Source: Hydrogenophaga sp. (GTDB taxonomy: Bacteria; Pseudomonadota; Gammaproteobacteria; Burkholderiales; Burkholderiaceae_C). From it: a stretch of DNA of 64,000 bases. The notes beneath the pieces were generated by a model, which was given only the letters and a program-made list of their open reading frames with translations, did not search any database and was not told the origin of the DNA. The translations under genes and the position numbers were made by a program. Location: positions 1 through 64,000 of the forward strand of contig NZ_JAHCKL010000018.1 of NCBI RefSeq assembly GCF_026125785.1, written 5' to 3'. Below, in pieces: positions 8,970-19,192 of the stretch (positions within the stretch are counted from its first letter, which is position 1; each line of letters begins with the position of its first letter).

Positions 8970-10862
8970 TTGACCGCCATGCGCAGTCTGTTCGGGTCGC
9001 TGCACACCCCATCGAGCTTCAACCCGATGAGCCGGCGCCCGCCCGGGCGCAGCGCGCGAGGCAGCGGCTTCTTCTGGTGGCTGGTGTGCGTGCTGGGCGG
9101 TGCGCTCCAGGCGGTTTCCATCGCCTGGCCGTTCCAGGGGTGGGCTTTGCCAGGTGCGGTGCCTGGCCAGCCGTCGGGCGGGTGGCAGATCGCTTCGCTC
9201 GCCATGCTGGTGCTGGCGTTGCAGTACGCCACCCGTGTGGGGCAGGCCATGTGGCGCGGCTGGGTGTTCGCCACGGTGTGGCTGGCCGGCACTTTCTGGT
9301 GGCTGTTTGTCTCGATGCACACCTACGGAGGCCTGCCCGCATGGATGGCCGTGTTGGCGGTGCTCGCGCTGGCCGGTCTGCTGGCGCTCTATTACGCGTT
9401 GGCGGTTGGTTTTCTCTGTGCCTGGGCGCCGCTGTCGCGGGTGGCCCAGGCCCTGATGTTCGCCGCGCTCTGGACGCTGGCCGAACTGGCGCGAGGTCAT
9501 TGGTTCACCGGGTTTCCCTGGGGGGCGGGCGGCTATGCGCAGGCCGATCTCATGACGGCCTGGGCGCCACTGGTGGGCGTCTACGGCATGGGCTTTCTCG
9601 CGGCCGTACTCGGCTACACCTTGGCATCGCTGATCTCCGGGGTATGGCGCTGGCTGAGCGCGTGGCTGTCCTCGCCGGTGAACCACCGCGTGGGGCGTGC
9701 GGCGCAGGGAGTCGGCATGGTCACCGCTGCGCCCACGGCCCGGGTGCAGGCGCGCACCGTGCCGGGGCTTTCGGAGGGCTGGTGGGGGCTGGTGCGCGGT
9801 GTGCCGCTGTGGCTCGCAATGGGTGCCCTGCTGCTGAGCCTGTCCGGCGGGGGGGTGTGGCGTGATCTGGGCCAGCACGGCACCGCATCGACCGGAGAAC
9901 TGAGGGTCTGGCTGCTGCAGGGCAACGTCCCGCAGGATCAGAAGTTCGAGCCGGGGACGGGCATAGCCCTGGCGCTGGACTGGTATCCCAGGCAGATTGC
10001 CGAGGCGGTGGCGCAGCGCCGTGCGACCCCGGTCAGCGGGCCGCAACTGGTGGTGGCTCCGGAGACCGCGGTCCCGCTGCTGCCCTCGCAACTGGGGCCG
10101 GACTTCTGGCAGCCGCTGCTGGCCAACCTGGCGGCGCAGCCGGCCGAGGCGGCGGTCGCTGCGCTGGTTGGACTGCCCTTGGGCAGCCTGGAGGAGGGGT
10201 ACACCAACTCGGTCTGGGGTCTCACGGCCGAGGCCGCCGGCCGCGCGGCGGCGCAGGCCCCGGTGCGGGACGGTGGAATCTACCGTTACGACAAGCACCA
10301 TCTGGTGCCCTTCGGTGAGTTCATCCCGCCTCTGTTCCGCTGGTTCACCAACCTCATGAACATCCCGTTGGGTGACTTCAACCGTGGCGCATTGCCCCAG
10401 CCGGCCTGGAATCTGCACGGACAACGCATCGCGCCCAACATCTGTTACGAGGACTTGTTTGGCGAGGAACTGGCGGCTTCGTTCCGCGACGCGGCTGCCG
10501 CCCCCACGGTGCTGGTGAACCTGAGCAACATCGCCTGGTTCGGCGACACCATCGCCATCCAGCAGCATCTGCAGATCTCGCGCCTGCGGGCCATGGAGCT
10601 GGGGCGCCCCATGCTGCGCGCCACCAACACCGGGGCCACCGCCGTGATCGATCACCAAGGGCGTGTGACCCACGAATTGCAGCGCCTGACGCGTGCTCGC
10701 CTGGAGGCGACGGTGGAAGGTCGCGAGGGTCTCACGCCTTACGCGCGCTGGACAGCGCAGTGGGGATTGATGCCGCTGTGGATAGGCTGCCTGGTGCTGG
10801 CGCTGCTGATGGCGTCTCTGCGCGGCCTGCGGCCGCGTGGCGGACGTACGCGCAGGCGCTGA
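8970..10862 (+). CDS. lnt: Apolipoprotein N-acyltransferase
   Basis: An inner-membrane enzyme that adds the third acyl chain to the N-terminal cysteine of lipoproteins. About six to eight membrane segments lead into a periplasmic nitrilase-type domain, with a last membrane segment near the C-terminus ([15 protein letters not shown]). The catalytic triad can be read as Glu365 (VAPETAVP), Lys442 ([13 protein letters not shown]) and Cys492 (NICYEDLF). At 630 residues it is longer than the 512 of E. coli Lnt, partly through a Gly/Arg/Ala-rich insertion around residues 225-285. The start is a TTG at 8970 or the ATG at 8979. Confidence 0.93.
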   Translation: MTAMRSLFGSLHTPSSFNPMSRRPPGRSARGSGFFWWLVCVLGGALQAVSIAWPFQGWALPGAVPGQPSGGWQIASLAMLVLALQYATRVGQAMWRGWVFATVWLAGTFWWLFVSMHTYGGLPAWMAVLAVLALAGLLALYYALAVGFLCAWAPLSRVAQALMFAALWTLAELARGHWFTGFPWGAGGYAQADLMTAWAPLVGVYGMGFLAAVLGYTLASLISGVWRWLSAWLSSPVNHRVGRAAQGVGMVTAAPTARVQARTVPGLSEGWWGLVRGVPLWLAMGALLLSLSGGGVWRDLGQHGTASTGELRVWLLQGNVPQDQKFEPGTGIALALDWYPRQIAEAVAQRRATPVSGPQLVVAPETAVPLLPSQLGPDFWQPLLANLAAQPAEAAVAALVGLPLGSLEEGYTNSVWGLTAEAAGRAAAQAPVRDGGIYRYDKHHLVPFGEFIPPLFRWFTNLMNIPLGDFNRGALPQPAWNLHGQRIAPNICYEDLFGEELAASFRDAAAAPTVLVNLSNIAWFGDTIAIQQHLQISRLRAMELGRPMLRATNTGATAVIDHQGRVTHELQRLTRARLEATVEGREGLTPYARWTAQWGLMPLWIGCLVLALLMASLRGLRPRGGRTRRR

Positions 10863-10968
10863 GCGCCCCGTAAAATCCCCTGATCGGGCTGCGGCAAGCG
10901 CCGCCGCCTCCCTCATCTCCCTCATACCCTTCTCTGTCCGCCCGGGCCGGGCTCCGGCACTCCCTTGC

Positions 10969-11874
10969 ATGTTGACCTTCCAGCAAATCATTCTGAAACT
11001 GCAGTCGTACTGGGACGCCCAGGGCTGCGCGCTGCTGCAGCCTTACGACATGGAGGTGGGCGCTGGCACCAGCCACACCGCCACCTTCCTGCGCGCGCTG
11101 GGTCCGGAGCCCTGGAAGGCCGCCTATGTGCAGCCGAGCCGCCGTCCCAAGGACGGCCGCTATGGCGAGAACCCCAACCGGCTTCAGCACTACTACCAGT
11201 ACCAGGTGGTGCTCAAGCCCGCTCCGTCCAACATCCTGGAGTTGTACCTGGGCAGCCTGGAGGCCCTGGGTTTCGACCTGAAGAAGAACGACATCCGCTT
11301 CGTCGAAGACGACTGGGAGAACCCCACCCTTGGGGCCTGGGGCCTGGGCTGGGAGGTGTGGCTCAATGGCATGGAGGTGACACAGTTCACCTATTTCCAG
11401 CAGGTCGGGGGCATCGACTGCCGCCCCATCACCGGCGAAATCACTTATGGCCTGGAGCGCCTGGCCATGTACCTGCAGGGTGTGGACAACGTCTACGACC
11501 TGAAGTGGACGCAGACCATGAGCTACGGGGACGTCTACCTGCAGAACGAGAAGGAGCAGTCGGCTTACAACTTCGAGCACAGTGACGCCGACTTTCTTTT
11601 CACTGCCTTCGGTGCACACGAGAAACAGGCCAGGTACCTGATGGAGCAGCAGCTCGCGCTGCCAGCCTACGAGCAGGTGCTCAAGGCGGCGCACACGTTC
11701 AACCTGCTCGATGCCCGTGGCGCCATCAGCGTGACGGAGCGCGCCGCCTACATCGGCCGCATCCGCAACCTCGCGCGCAGCGTGGCGCAGAGCTACTACG
11801 AGAGCCGTGAACGGCTGGGTTTCCCCATGGCCCCGCGTGAGTGGGTGGCCCAATTGGCGAAGAAGGCCGCGTGA
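10969..11874 (+). CDS. glyQ: Glycine--tRNA ligase, alpha subunit
   Basis: A 301-residue catalytic subunit of the bacterial alpha2beta2 glycyl-tRNA synthetase, which charges tRNA-Gly in the cytoplasm. The N-terminal [25 protein letters not shown] and the [10 protein letters not shown] segments are characteristic of the family. It is followed by glyS after 19 bases, the usual order. The 106-base gap after lnt is enough for its own promoter, and a TAAAAT hexamer lies near 10871, but no strong promoter can be assigned. Confidence 0.97.
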   Translation: MLTFQQIILKLQSYWDAQGCALLQPYDMEVGAGTSHTATFLRALGPEPWKAAYVQPSRRPKDGRYGENPNRLQHYYQYQVVLKPAPSNILELYLGSLEALGFDLKKNDIRFVEDDWENPTLGAWGLGWEVWLNGMEVTQFTYFQQVGGIDCRPITGEITYGLERLAMYLQGVDNVYDLKWTQTMSYGDVYLQNEKEQSAYNFEHSDADFLFTAFGAHEKQARYLMEQQLALPAYEQVLKAAHTFNLLDARGAISVTERAAYIGRIRNLARSVAQSYYESRERLGFPMAPREWVAQLAKKAA

Positions 11875-11893
11875 GACGGGAAGCACCAGAAAA

Positions 11894-14014
11894 ATGACCG
11901 CACAGAATCTGCTTGTTGAACTGTTTGTCGAAGAACTTCCGCCCAAGGCGCTGAAGAAGCTGGGCGATGCCTTTGCGGCCGTGCTCGCTGACCAGCTTCG
12001 GGCCCAGGGGCTGGCGCCGGCCGATGCGGCCGTGACCGCGTTCGCTTCGCCGCGCCGGCTGGCCGCACACGTGACCGGCGTGCTCGCACGCGCCGCGGAC
12101 AAGGCTGTTTCGCACAAGCTCATGCCTGTGAGCGTGGGGCTCGGGGCGGACGGAGAGGCCACGCCGGCCTTGCTCAAGCGCCTGGGAGCGCTGGGCGCCG
12201 ACGCGTCCGCGGTGGCCGGACTGCGCCGCGCACCCGATGGCAAGGCCGAGGCACTGTTCCTCGACAGCATGCAGCAGGGGGTCGATCTCGCCGCCGGTCT
12301 GCAGAAGGCGCTGGACGAAGCCATTGCCCGCTTGCCCATCCCGAAGGTGATGAGCTACCAGCTCGAAAGCGACTGCGAACTGCCCGGCTGGACCAGCGTG
12401 AATTTCGTGCGGCCCGCGCACGGCCTGGTGGCCCTGCATGGCAACGAGGTGGTGCCGGTCAAGGTGTTGGGGTTGAAGGCGGGCCAAACCACGCAGGGGC
12501 ACCGCTTCGAAGCAGCGGTGTCCCCCGTGGTGCTCCGCGATGCCGACAGCTACGCGGCGACGTTGTCCAGGGACGGTGCGGTGATCGCGTCCTTCCCGGA
12601 GCGCAAGGCCGAGATCGCGCGCCAGCTTGCAGCGGCCGCAGCCAAGGTGGGTGGCGGCTGCCGGCCCATCGAGGACGAGGCCCTGCTGGATGAAGTCACC
12701 GCTCTGGTGGAGCGCCCCAACGTGCTGGTCTGCGAGTTCGAGCAGCAGTTTCTGGCGGTGCCCCAGGAATGCCTGATTCTCACCATGAAGGCCAACCAGA
12801 AGTATTTCCCGCTGCTGGACGCTCAAGGCCGGCTCACCCACCGCTTCCTCGTGGTGAGCAACATCAGCCCGGCGGATGCCAGTGCGGTCATCGGTGGCAA
12901 CGAGCGCGTGGTCCGCCCGCGCCTGTCGGACGCCAAGTTCTTCTTCGACCAGGACCGCAAGAAGACGCTGGCCTCGCGCGTGGAGGGTTTGTCCCGGGTG
13001 GTCTACCACAACAAGCTGGGCACCCAGGGCGAGCGCGTGGAGCGCGTGCGCGCCATCGCGCGGGCCATTGGTCAGCAACTGGGCGGTGACGTGCTCGCGC
13101 AGAGTGCCGACACCGCCGCGCAATTGGCCAAGACCGACCTGCTCACCGACATGGTGGGCGAGTTCCCGGAACTGCAGGGCATCATGGGCGGCTACTACGC
13201 GCGCCATGACGGCTTGAGCGAGGACGTGGCCTTTGCCATCGAGGACCATTACAAACCCCGCTTCGCTGGCGACGACCTGCCTCGCAACGCCACGGGCGTG
13301 GCGGTGGCGCTGGCCGACAAGCTGGAGACCCTGGTGGGCATGTTCGGCATCGGCAACCTGCCTACCGGCGACAAGGACCCGTTCGCGTTGCGCCGTCATG
13401 CGCTGGGCGTGATCCGCATGTTGGTCGAAAAGCAGTTGCCGCTGAGGCTGGACGCGCTGCTGCGCGCGGCCGCGCAGGTGTTCGGAGACAAGATTGCCGA
13501 TCCCACCGCCGCGCTGTCCGACTTCATCTACGACCGCCTGGCCGGCAGCCTGCGCGAGCAGGGCTACAGCGCCCAGGAAGTCGATGCCGTACTCGCCCTG
13601 CGCCCCGAGCCCATGAGCGGCGTGGCCTTGCGTCTGGCGGCTGTCCGCGCCTTTGCTGCGTTGCCCGAGGCGCCTGCGCTGGCCGCGGCCAACAAGCGCA
13701 TCGGCAACATCCTCAAGAAGTCTGAAGAGGCTGGAGCCGAGGTGGACACGGTCCTGCTCAAGGAACCCGCCGAGCAGGCGCTGCATGCGGCCATGCACGC
13801 CAGCGTGCCGGCCGCCAATGCGCGGTTCGATGCCGGCGACTACACCGGCAACCTGCAGAAGCTGGCTGCCTTGCGCGTGCCGGTGGACGCGTTCTTTGAC
13901 AGCGTGATGGTGAACGCCGACGACCCCGCGCTCAAGGCCAATCGCCTGGCCCTCTTGCGGCAACTGCACGAAGCCATGAACCGCGTGGCCGATCTCTCGC
14001 GCCTGGCCTCGTGA
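11894..14014 (+). CDS. glyS: Glycine--tRNA ligase, beta subunit
   Basis: A 706-residue beta subunit that binds tRNA and supports catalysis by GlyQ. It starts MTAQNLLVELFVEELPPKALKKL, typical of the family, has the MKANQKYFPL segment and the HD-like internal region, and ends in an anticodon-binding-type helical domain. The preceding 29 in-frame codons overlap the end of glyQ and are not part of the gene. It is followed after 7 bases by gmhB. Confidence 0.97.
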   Translation: MTAQNLLVELFVEELPPKALKKLGDAFAAVLADQLRAQGLAPADAAVTAFASPRRLAAHVTGVLARAADKAVSHKLMPVSVGLGADGEATPALLKRLGALGADASAVAGLRRAPDGKAEALFLDSMQQGVDLAAGLQKALDEAIARLPIPKVMSYQLESDCELPGWTSVNFVRPAHGLVALHGNEVVPVKVLGLKAGQTTQGHRFEAAVSPVVLRDADSYAATLSRDGAVIASFPERKAEIARQLAAAAAKVGGGCRPIEDEALLDEVTALVERPNVLVCEFEQQFLAVPQECLILTMKANQKYFPLLDAQGRLTHRFLVVSNISPADASAVIGGNERVVRPRLSDAKFFFDQDRKKTLASRVEGLSRVVYHNKLGTQGERVERVRAIARAIGQQLGGDVLAQSADTAAQLAKTDLLTDMVGEFPELQGIMGGYYARHDGLSEDVAFAIEDHYKPRFAGDDLPRNATGVAVALADKLETLVGMFGIGNLPTGDKDPFALRRHALGVIRMLVEKQLPLRLDALLRAAAQVFGDKIADPTAALSDFIYDRLAGSLREQGYSAQEVDAVLALRPEPMSGVALRLAAVRAFAALPEAPALAAANKRIGNILKKSEEAGAEVDTVLLKEPAEQALHAAMHASVPAANARFDAGDYTGNLQKLAALRVPVDAFFDSVMVNADDPALKANRLALLRQLHEAMNRVADLSRLAS

Positions 14015-14021
14015 ACGCACC

Positions 14022-14606
14022 ATGAAGCTCGTCATCCTCGATCGCGATGGCACGCTCAACCGCAGCCGCGACGACTACGTCGCCTCGCCGGATGAGTGGG
14101 AAGCGCTGCCAGGTGCGCTGGAGGCGGTGGCGCGGCTCAACCAGGGCGGCTGGCGCGTGGTGCTGGCGACCAACCAGTCGGGCATCGGGCGTGGGTTGTT
14201 CGACATGGCCTCGCTCAATGCCATTCACGCCAAGATGCACCGCCAGCTCGCGGCCGTGGGTGCCCGGGTGGAGGCCGTGTTCTTTTGCCCCCATGCGCCC
14301 GAGGATGCCTGCCACTGCCGCAAACCCGCACCGGGCCTGTTCGAGCAGATCGGGCAGCGCTTTGGTGCGCCGCTGGCGCAGGTGCCCGCCGCCGGCAACG
14401 CCGTGCGGCACGTCGAGGCGGCGGCGCGCGCGGGTTGTCCCACGCACCTGCTGCTGACCGGAAAGTCCGAGCACCTGCGCGGCCGGCTTGGGGCTGCGGG
14501 CGCGGCCGATATCCTCGCTCTCGCGCCCAGCTTGCCGCCCGGTGCCCATACGCACGAGGACCTCGGTGCCTTTGCCGACTGGTTGCTCGCCCAGCCGGCG
14601 AGCTGA
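14022..14606 (+). CDS. gmhB: D-glycero-beta-D-manno-heptose 1,7-bisphosphate 7-phosphatase
   Basis: A 194-residue HAD-superfamily phosphatase of the lipopolysaccharide inner-core heptose pathway. The catalytic aspartates are Asp7 and Asp9 in LDRDGTLN, and a Cys/His cluster (FCPHAPEDACHCRKP) forms the structural zinc loop specific to GmhB. The order glyS-gmhB-plsC with gaps of 7 and 22 bases implies one operon. Family members may prefer the alpha or beta anomer; the neighbours suggest the LPS pathway. Confidence 0.93.
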   Translation: MKLVILDRDGTLNRSRDDYVASPDEWEALPGALEAVARLNQGGWRVVLATNQSGIGRGLFDMASLNAIHAKMHRQLAAVGARVEAVFFCPHAPEDACHCRKPAPGLFEQIGQRFGAPLAQVPAAGNAVRHVEAAARAGCPTHLLLTGKSEHLRGRLGAAGAADILALAPSLPPGAHTHEDLGAFADWLLAQPAS

Positions 14607-14628
14607 ATTCAACCCCCACACTGCCCAC

Positions 14629-15381
14629 ATGATCCTGGTCCACCTGCTGCGCTCGATCCTGCACATGCTTTTCATGGCGGTCACCGTCATTCCCTGGGCG
14701 CTGGCGGTGCTGATCGCCTCTCCTTTCCTGAGCAGCACGCAGGTCTACTGGATGTGCGCGGGCTGGTTGAAACTGGCGGTGCGCGGCGGCGAATGGATCC
14801 TGGGCATCCGCAACCAGGTGATCGGCTTCGAGAACCTGCCGGTGGGCCACACCGCGCCGGCGGTCCTGCTGCTCAAGCACCAGTCCACCTGGGAGACTTT
14901 CTGCATGCCCGCGCTGATGCCGCACCCGCTGGCCTACGTGTTCAAGAAGGAACTGCTCTATGTGCCCTTCTTCGGCTGGGCCATGAGTCGCCTGGACATG
15001 ATCCATATCGACCGCTCCAAGCGGACCCAGGCGTTCAACAAGGTGGTGGAGCAAGGCCGCCGCCTGCTGAGCGAAGGCACCTGGGTGATCATGTTTCCCG
15101 AGGGCACGCGCATTCCGCGCGGACAGAAGGGTGTCTACAAGAGCGGCGGCACCCGCCTCGCCGTGGCCACCGGCGCGCCGGTGATTCCGATCGCGGTGAC
15201 CTCGGCCAAGTGCTGGCCGCGCAAAGCCTTCATCAAGAGGCCCGGAACGGTGGAGTTCTCCATCGGCAAACCCATCGCCAGCGTTGGCCGTGAGCCCGAT
15301 GAACTGATGCGCGAGGTCGAAAACTGGATCGAAGCGGAGATGCGCCGCCTCGATCCCGAGGCCTACCGCGGCGTCGCCTGA
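14629..15381 (+). CDS. plsC: 1-acyl-sn-glycerol-3-phosphate acyltransferase
   Basis: A 250-residue membrane-associated acyltransferase for phosphatidic acid synthesis, with N-terminal hydrophobic segments in residues 5-35. Motif I reads H84-QSTW-E89, an HX4E in place of the classical HX4D, and motif III is FPEGTRIPRG at about residue 157. The start follows the end of gmhB by 22 bases. The HX4E variant is taken as a lineage feature rather than a defect because the rest of the active-site blocks are intact. Confidence 0.88.
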   Translation: MILVHLLRSILHMLFMAVTVIPWALAVLIASPFLSSTQVYWMCAGWLKLAVRGGEWILGIRNQVIGFENLPVGHTAPAVLLLKHQSTWETFCMPALMPHPLAYVFKKELLYVPFFGWAMSRLDMIHIDRSKRTQAFNKVVEQGRRLLSEGTWVIMFPEGTRIPRGQKGVYKSGGTRLAVATGAPVIPIAVTSAKCWPRKAFIKRPGTVEFSIGKPIASVGREPDELMREVENWIEAEMRRLDPEAYRGVA

Positions 15382-15397
15382 GCCGCAGCAGAGCACC

Positions 15398-16288
15398 ATG
15401 CAGCGCTTCGTGCAACTGGCGCTCGATCTCTTCGGCGATCCGACGCCGACGCCGACGCCCGCGCCAGCCGCACCCCCTGCTGTGGCTGCGCCGCCGGCGT
15501 TGCCCATGACCCAGGTGTTCTTGCCCGCGACCTGGCACCATCCCCGCGCCAACCGCCACGTGCGGCTGGGCGGGTGCGAGGTGGGCTACGAGTTCCAGCG
15601 CGGCAAGCGCCGCACCATCGGCCTGAGCGTCAGCGCGGAAGGTCTCAGCGTGCGCGCGCCACGCTGGACCACTCTGGGCGAGGTGGAGGCGTTGCTGCAG
15701 GAGAAATCCCGCTGGGTGATCGAGAAGCTGCAGGACGCGCGTGAGCGCGCCGACGGCATCGCGCAAGCCCGCATCCAATGGGCCGACGGGGTCGAATTCG
15801 ATTACCTCGGCGTGCGCCTGCGCCTGGTGCTGGACCCGGCACACGCGTTCACCCAGGTGGGCGCCGCGCTGGAGCCCGCCGCCGACACGGATGAGATCGC
15901 CACCCTGCGTCTGGGGCTGGCACGCAGCGCTACACCAGCGCAGATACGCGATGCGGCCCAGGCCTGGCTGATGCGCCAGGCGCAGTCTGTGTTTGGGGAG
16001 CGCCTGGACCACTTTGCACCGCAGCTCGGTGTGCGCTACACCCGGCTGCGCCTGTCCAGCGCCGGCACGCGCTGGGGCAGCGCGAATGCGGACGGCACGA
16101 TACGGCTCAACTGGCGTCTCATCCACCTGGGCATGGACATGGTGGACTACGTGGTGGTGCACGAACTCAGCCACCTGCGCCACATGGACCACAGTCCGCG
16201 CTTCTGGGACGTGGTGGCCAGCGTGCTTCCCGACCATGCGCAGCGTCGCCGTGCACTGCGGGAGGCGGCGGTGCCGCTGGACGAATGA
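15398..16288 (+). CDS. YgjP-like M48/SprT-type metallopeptidase
   Basis: A 296-residue protein with a DUF45/YgjP domain. The zinc motif HELSH is at residues 255-259, with His262 or His265 (LRHMDHSPRFW) available as the third ligand. A 30-residue Pro/Ala/Thr-rich spacer (repeated PTPTPA) precedes the domain. There is no signal peptide, so it is probably cytoplasmic. It follows plsC by 16 bases and is likely the last gene of the glyQ-glyS-gmhB-plsC transcription unit. Its physiological substrate is unknown. Confidence 0.85.
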   Translation: MQRFVQLALDLFGDPTPTPTPAPAAPPAVAAPPALPMTQVFLPATWHHPRANRHVRLGGCEVGYEFQRGKRRTIGLSVSAEGLSVRAPRWTTLGEVEALLQEKSRWVIEKLQDARERADGIAQARIQWADGVEFDYLGVRLRLVLDPAHAFTQVGAALEPAADTDEIATLRLGLARSATPAQIRDAAQAWLMRQAQSVFGERLDHFAPQLGVRYTRLRLSSAGTRWGSANADGTIRLNWRLIHLGMDMVDYVVVHELSHLRHMDHSPRFWDVVASVLPDHAQRRRALREAAVPLDE

Positions 16289-16294
16289 ATGGCA

Positions 16295-16320
16295 GGTTCG
16301 GCACAGCGGGGTGCCGAACC
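16295..16320 (+). terminator. Stem-loop after the YgjP-like gene
   Basis: GGTTCGGCAC and GTGCCGAACC form a perfect 10-bp stem around a 6-base loop, 6 bases after the stop codon. There is no T-run, so it is either a weak terminator or an RNA-stabilising 3' structure closing the operon. Confidence 0.5.
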
Positions 16321-16357
16321 GCGAGGATGAGGGTGTTTCAACTACAAGGGGGGATGC

Positions 16358-19174
16358 ATGGACAAAAGATGGTGGCGATGTGGAGGGATGCTGGCGCTGG
16401 CTCTGTCGGCGTTGCTCGGGTGGGTCGCGGATGCCGAGGCCCAGGAGCCCTCCACGCTGAAGGAGATCCAACCGGCTGCCGAGGCCTTTGCGCGTGGTAC
16501 CTCAGTGCCGGACTGGGTACGCCTGGCACCGCTGCCCGCATTGAGCCCGGACAGGCGGGCGCTGGTTGTGCACCTGGCGGAGACGCAGATGCGTGCTGCG
16601 CCCATGGGTGCCTGGCTGGTGCAGCGCGTGGTGCAGACCAATCACGCCAGCACCCTTGGTGCGCTCGGGCAAGTGGCGATTCGCTTCAATCCGGCCTACC
16701 AGCGCCTCGCGCTTCACCGGCTGGCCGTTCTTCGCGGGTCCGAGGTCATCGACCACACGGCCACCGCGCCCGTGCGCTTCCTGCAGCGCGAGCTGGGCCT
16801 TGAACAAGGTATTTACAGTGGCGTCATCACGGCATCGGTGACGCTGCCCGACATTCGCGTTGGCGATGCCCTGCACCTGGTGTACAGCGTCGAAGGCTCC
16901 AATCCCATCATGGGAGCTCGCTACACCGATGGAGCTTCCTGGGAGGAAGATACCCCGGTGCTGCACCGCAGGGTCACGCTGGTGGCGCCTGAGCAGCGTC
17001 GGATCCATTGGCGCTGGGTGGGTGACTTGCCGTATGCGAGCGATCCCACGCCGGTCGAACGGGTGGAACGGGGTGAGCGCCATCTGGTGTTCGAAGGCCG
17101 TGACATTGCGGCGGTTGAGTTGGAGCCCAACATGCCCGCCTACGTCCGGCCGGTTCGTTGGCTCCAGTTCAGCGAGTACGAACGCTGGGAAGATGTGGGC
17201 GAGTGGGCCGCGGATCTGCTGCGCCAATCCGAGCCTCTTCCGCCTGAGCTGGATGGCGTGCTGGCCGGATTGAAGACCCAGGCAGATCAAGCCACACGTG
17301 TGGCGGAGGCGTTGCGCTGGGTGCAGGAGAACATTCGCTACCACTCGTTGCTGCTGGGTGAGAGCTCCCACCGCCCCCAGCCGCTGTCGCAGATGCTTCG
17401 GGTGCGCTATGGCGACTGCAAGGACAAGTCTGTTCTGCTGGTCAGCATGCTGCGAGCACTGGGTATCGAGGCCGAACCGGCACTGGCCTCACTGCACAGC
17501 CGAAAGGGCATGACGCGCATGCTACCCAGTCCGGATGTGTTTGACCACGTCGTGGTGCGGGTGCGCCTCGGGGATACCTTGCATTACATAGACCCAACCC
17601 GCTCCCGGCAAGCGGGCCCGATCGAACGCATGGGACAGCATCTTGAGGATGCCGAAGTGCTGGTGGCGCGCGCCGATAGCAAAGGGGCCGAAGTGATCCG
17701 CAGTCCCAACCGTGCCCAGCTCTTTCGCAGCAGCCTGAGCGAGCATTTCGAACTTGACTCCTTCGAAAGTGACGGTGTGCTGCAGGCGGAATGGGTACTC
17801 AATGGTCTGGATGCCGAAAGCATGCGCGCGGCGATGCCTCGGCTGGACGAGGCTGACCGTCAGCGCTGGGCACGTGCCGGCTACGAGCGGCGCTATCCGG
17901 GGCTGGCCATTGAGCAAGGGCCGTCGTTCGTTGATGACGTGGCACTCAATCAGATGCGTGTGGTTACGCGTTACCGCATTCCGCGGCTGGCGCGCCAGAT
18001 CGATGGCGATTGGGTGATGAACCATGTCGCCGCCAATCTTCAAGGTAGCCTGGTGGTGCCCGAACGCCTGAGCCGTCAGTTTCCGGTGTGGGTTCCCTCT
18101 TACCCAGCGACCCACGAGTACGAGGTGCGCATGCGCTGGCCCGAATCTGTGGCCGTGGTCATGGATCCGGTCGTGCGCACGCTGGAGTCGCCCTATTTCC
18201 GCGCCCGGACCGAATTCAGCTTCCGCGGGCGCGAAGCTGCGCGCAAAGTGCGGTTCGAGGCACTCGTGCCTGAGATCAAACCAGGCGACCTGCCCAGGCT
18301 GATTGAAGATGTCCGCAAGCTTGGCCGCGATATCGGCGGTGTGTTTGTGGTGGAGCGCGGCCAGATCAAGCGTGCTGGCGTGCTAGGCATCGGACAGCAG
18401 TCCTTCATGGACAAGATGCGCGAGCAGATGCAGGGAATCGTGCAGGGAACAGACAAGGCCATCGCAGGCGGACGTCTGTCAGGCGAGGACCTGGCCGAAG
18501 CGTATTGCGTGCGCGCCGAGGCACGTTCGGACCTGGGCGAGGCAGAGAAGGGGTTGGCCGATGCCGAAGTTGCTGTCGCACGCGTGCCCGAATCGGCGCG
18601 TGCCTGGAACTGCCGGGGCAACCTGAACTTCGCCGTGGGCCGTTTCGATGCAGCGGTGAGTGACTACAGTCGGGCGCTGGTCATGGGGCACGACGCGAGC
18701 AACAACCACTACCGTCGTGGCATTGCGCGCTTCTACCAAGGCCGGCTCGACCAGGCTGCCGACGATTTCGCGCGGGCCACTGCGTCCCGGGAGGACGAGG
18801 GCGATCGTCTGTATGCCCATCTCTGGCACATCTGGACGTTGCGCCAACTTGGACGGGACTTGCCAACCGAACTGCAGGCCGTAGCCCAGGCCCAGCCATC
18901 GGGGGCCTGGCCCAGACCCGCGCTGGCTTTGCTGGCTGGTGTTTTGTCGCCTGACGAGCTCATGGCCTCGCTCAGCGCCAAGTCGGGAGATGAGCTGACG
19001 ATGGCGCTGGTAGAAGCGTGGTTCTATCTCGGTCAATACCACAAGATTGGGGGTGACAAGGCTCAGGCGATCGTCTCTTTCCGCAAGGCGCGCGAACCGG
19101 GTGTCACGGTCTACATCGAGCATGTCGCCGCAGGCATGGAACTGCAGCAACTCGAAGGCGCACCCAGGCGCTGA
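16358..19174 (+). CDS. DUF3857 and transglutaminase-like protein with TPR repeats
   Basis: A 938-residue exported protein. A signal peptide (cleavage after DAEA, residue 28) precedes a DUF3857 domain (about 40-250), a transglutaminase-like core (about 290-430) and a C-terminal region with TPR-type helices (about 705-930). The catalytic triad is visible: Cys354 (RYGDCKDKS), His397 (VFDHVVVRV) and Asp412 (YIDPTRS). RYGDCKDKS is the hallmark of this bacterial group, which acts in the periplasm in an unknown process. It stands alone on its strand between a stem-loop and the convergent MBL gene. Confidence 0.85.
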   Translation: MDKRWWRCGGMLALALSALLGWVADAEAQEPSTLKEIQPAAEAFARGTSVPDWVRLAPLPALSPDRRALVVHLAETQMRAAPMGAWLVQRVVQTNHASTLGALGQVAIRFNPAYQRLALHRLAVLRGSEVIDHTATAPVRFLQRELGLEQGIYSGVITASVTLPDIRVGDALHLVYSVEGSNPIMGARYTDGASWEEDTPVLHRRVTLVAPEQRRIHWRWVGDLPYASDPTPVERVERGERHLVFEGRDIAAVELEPNMPAYVRPVRWLQFSEYERWEDVGEWAADLLRQSEPLPPELDGVLAGLKTQADQATRVAEALRWVQENIRYHSLLLGESSHRPQPLSQMLRVRYGDCKDKSVLLVSMLRALGIEAEPALASLHSRKGMTRMLPSPDVFDHVVVRVRLGDTLHYIDPTRSRQAGPIERMGQHLEDAEVLVARADSKGAEVIRSPNRAQLFRSSLSEHFELDSFESDGVLQAEWVLNGLDAESMRAAMPRLDEADRQRWARAGYERRYPGLAIEQGPSFVDDVALNQMRVVTRYRIPRLARQIDGDWVMNHVAANLQGSLVVPERLSRQFPVWVPSYPATHEYEVRMRWPESVAVVMDPVVRTLESPYFRARTEFSFRGREAARKVRFEALVPEIKPGDLPRLIEDVRKLGRDIGGVFVVERGQIKRAGVLGIGQQSFMDKMREQMQGIVQGTDKAIAGGRLSGEDLAEAYCVRAEARSDLGEAEKGLADAEVAVARVPESARAWNCRGNLNFAVGRFDAAVSDYSRALVMGHDASNNHYRRGIARFYQGRLDQAADDFARATASREDEGDRLYAHLWHIWTLRQLGRDLPTELQAVAQAQPSGAWPRPALALLAGVLSPDELMASLSAKSGDELTMALVEAWFYLGQYHKIGGDKAQAIVSFRKAREPGVTVYIEHVAAGMELQQLEGAPRR

Positions 19175-19192
19175 GGTTGGCCTGACACGCGC

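Noticed and set aside
11726-14059. A 777-codon minus-strand frame opposite glyS.
   Set aside because: It is a complement of a well-supported gene and has only low-complexity His/Gln/Arg-rich content.
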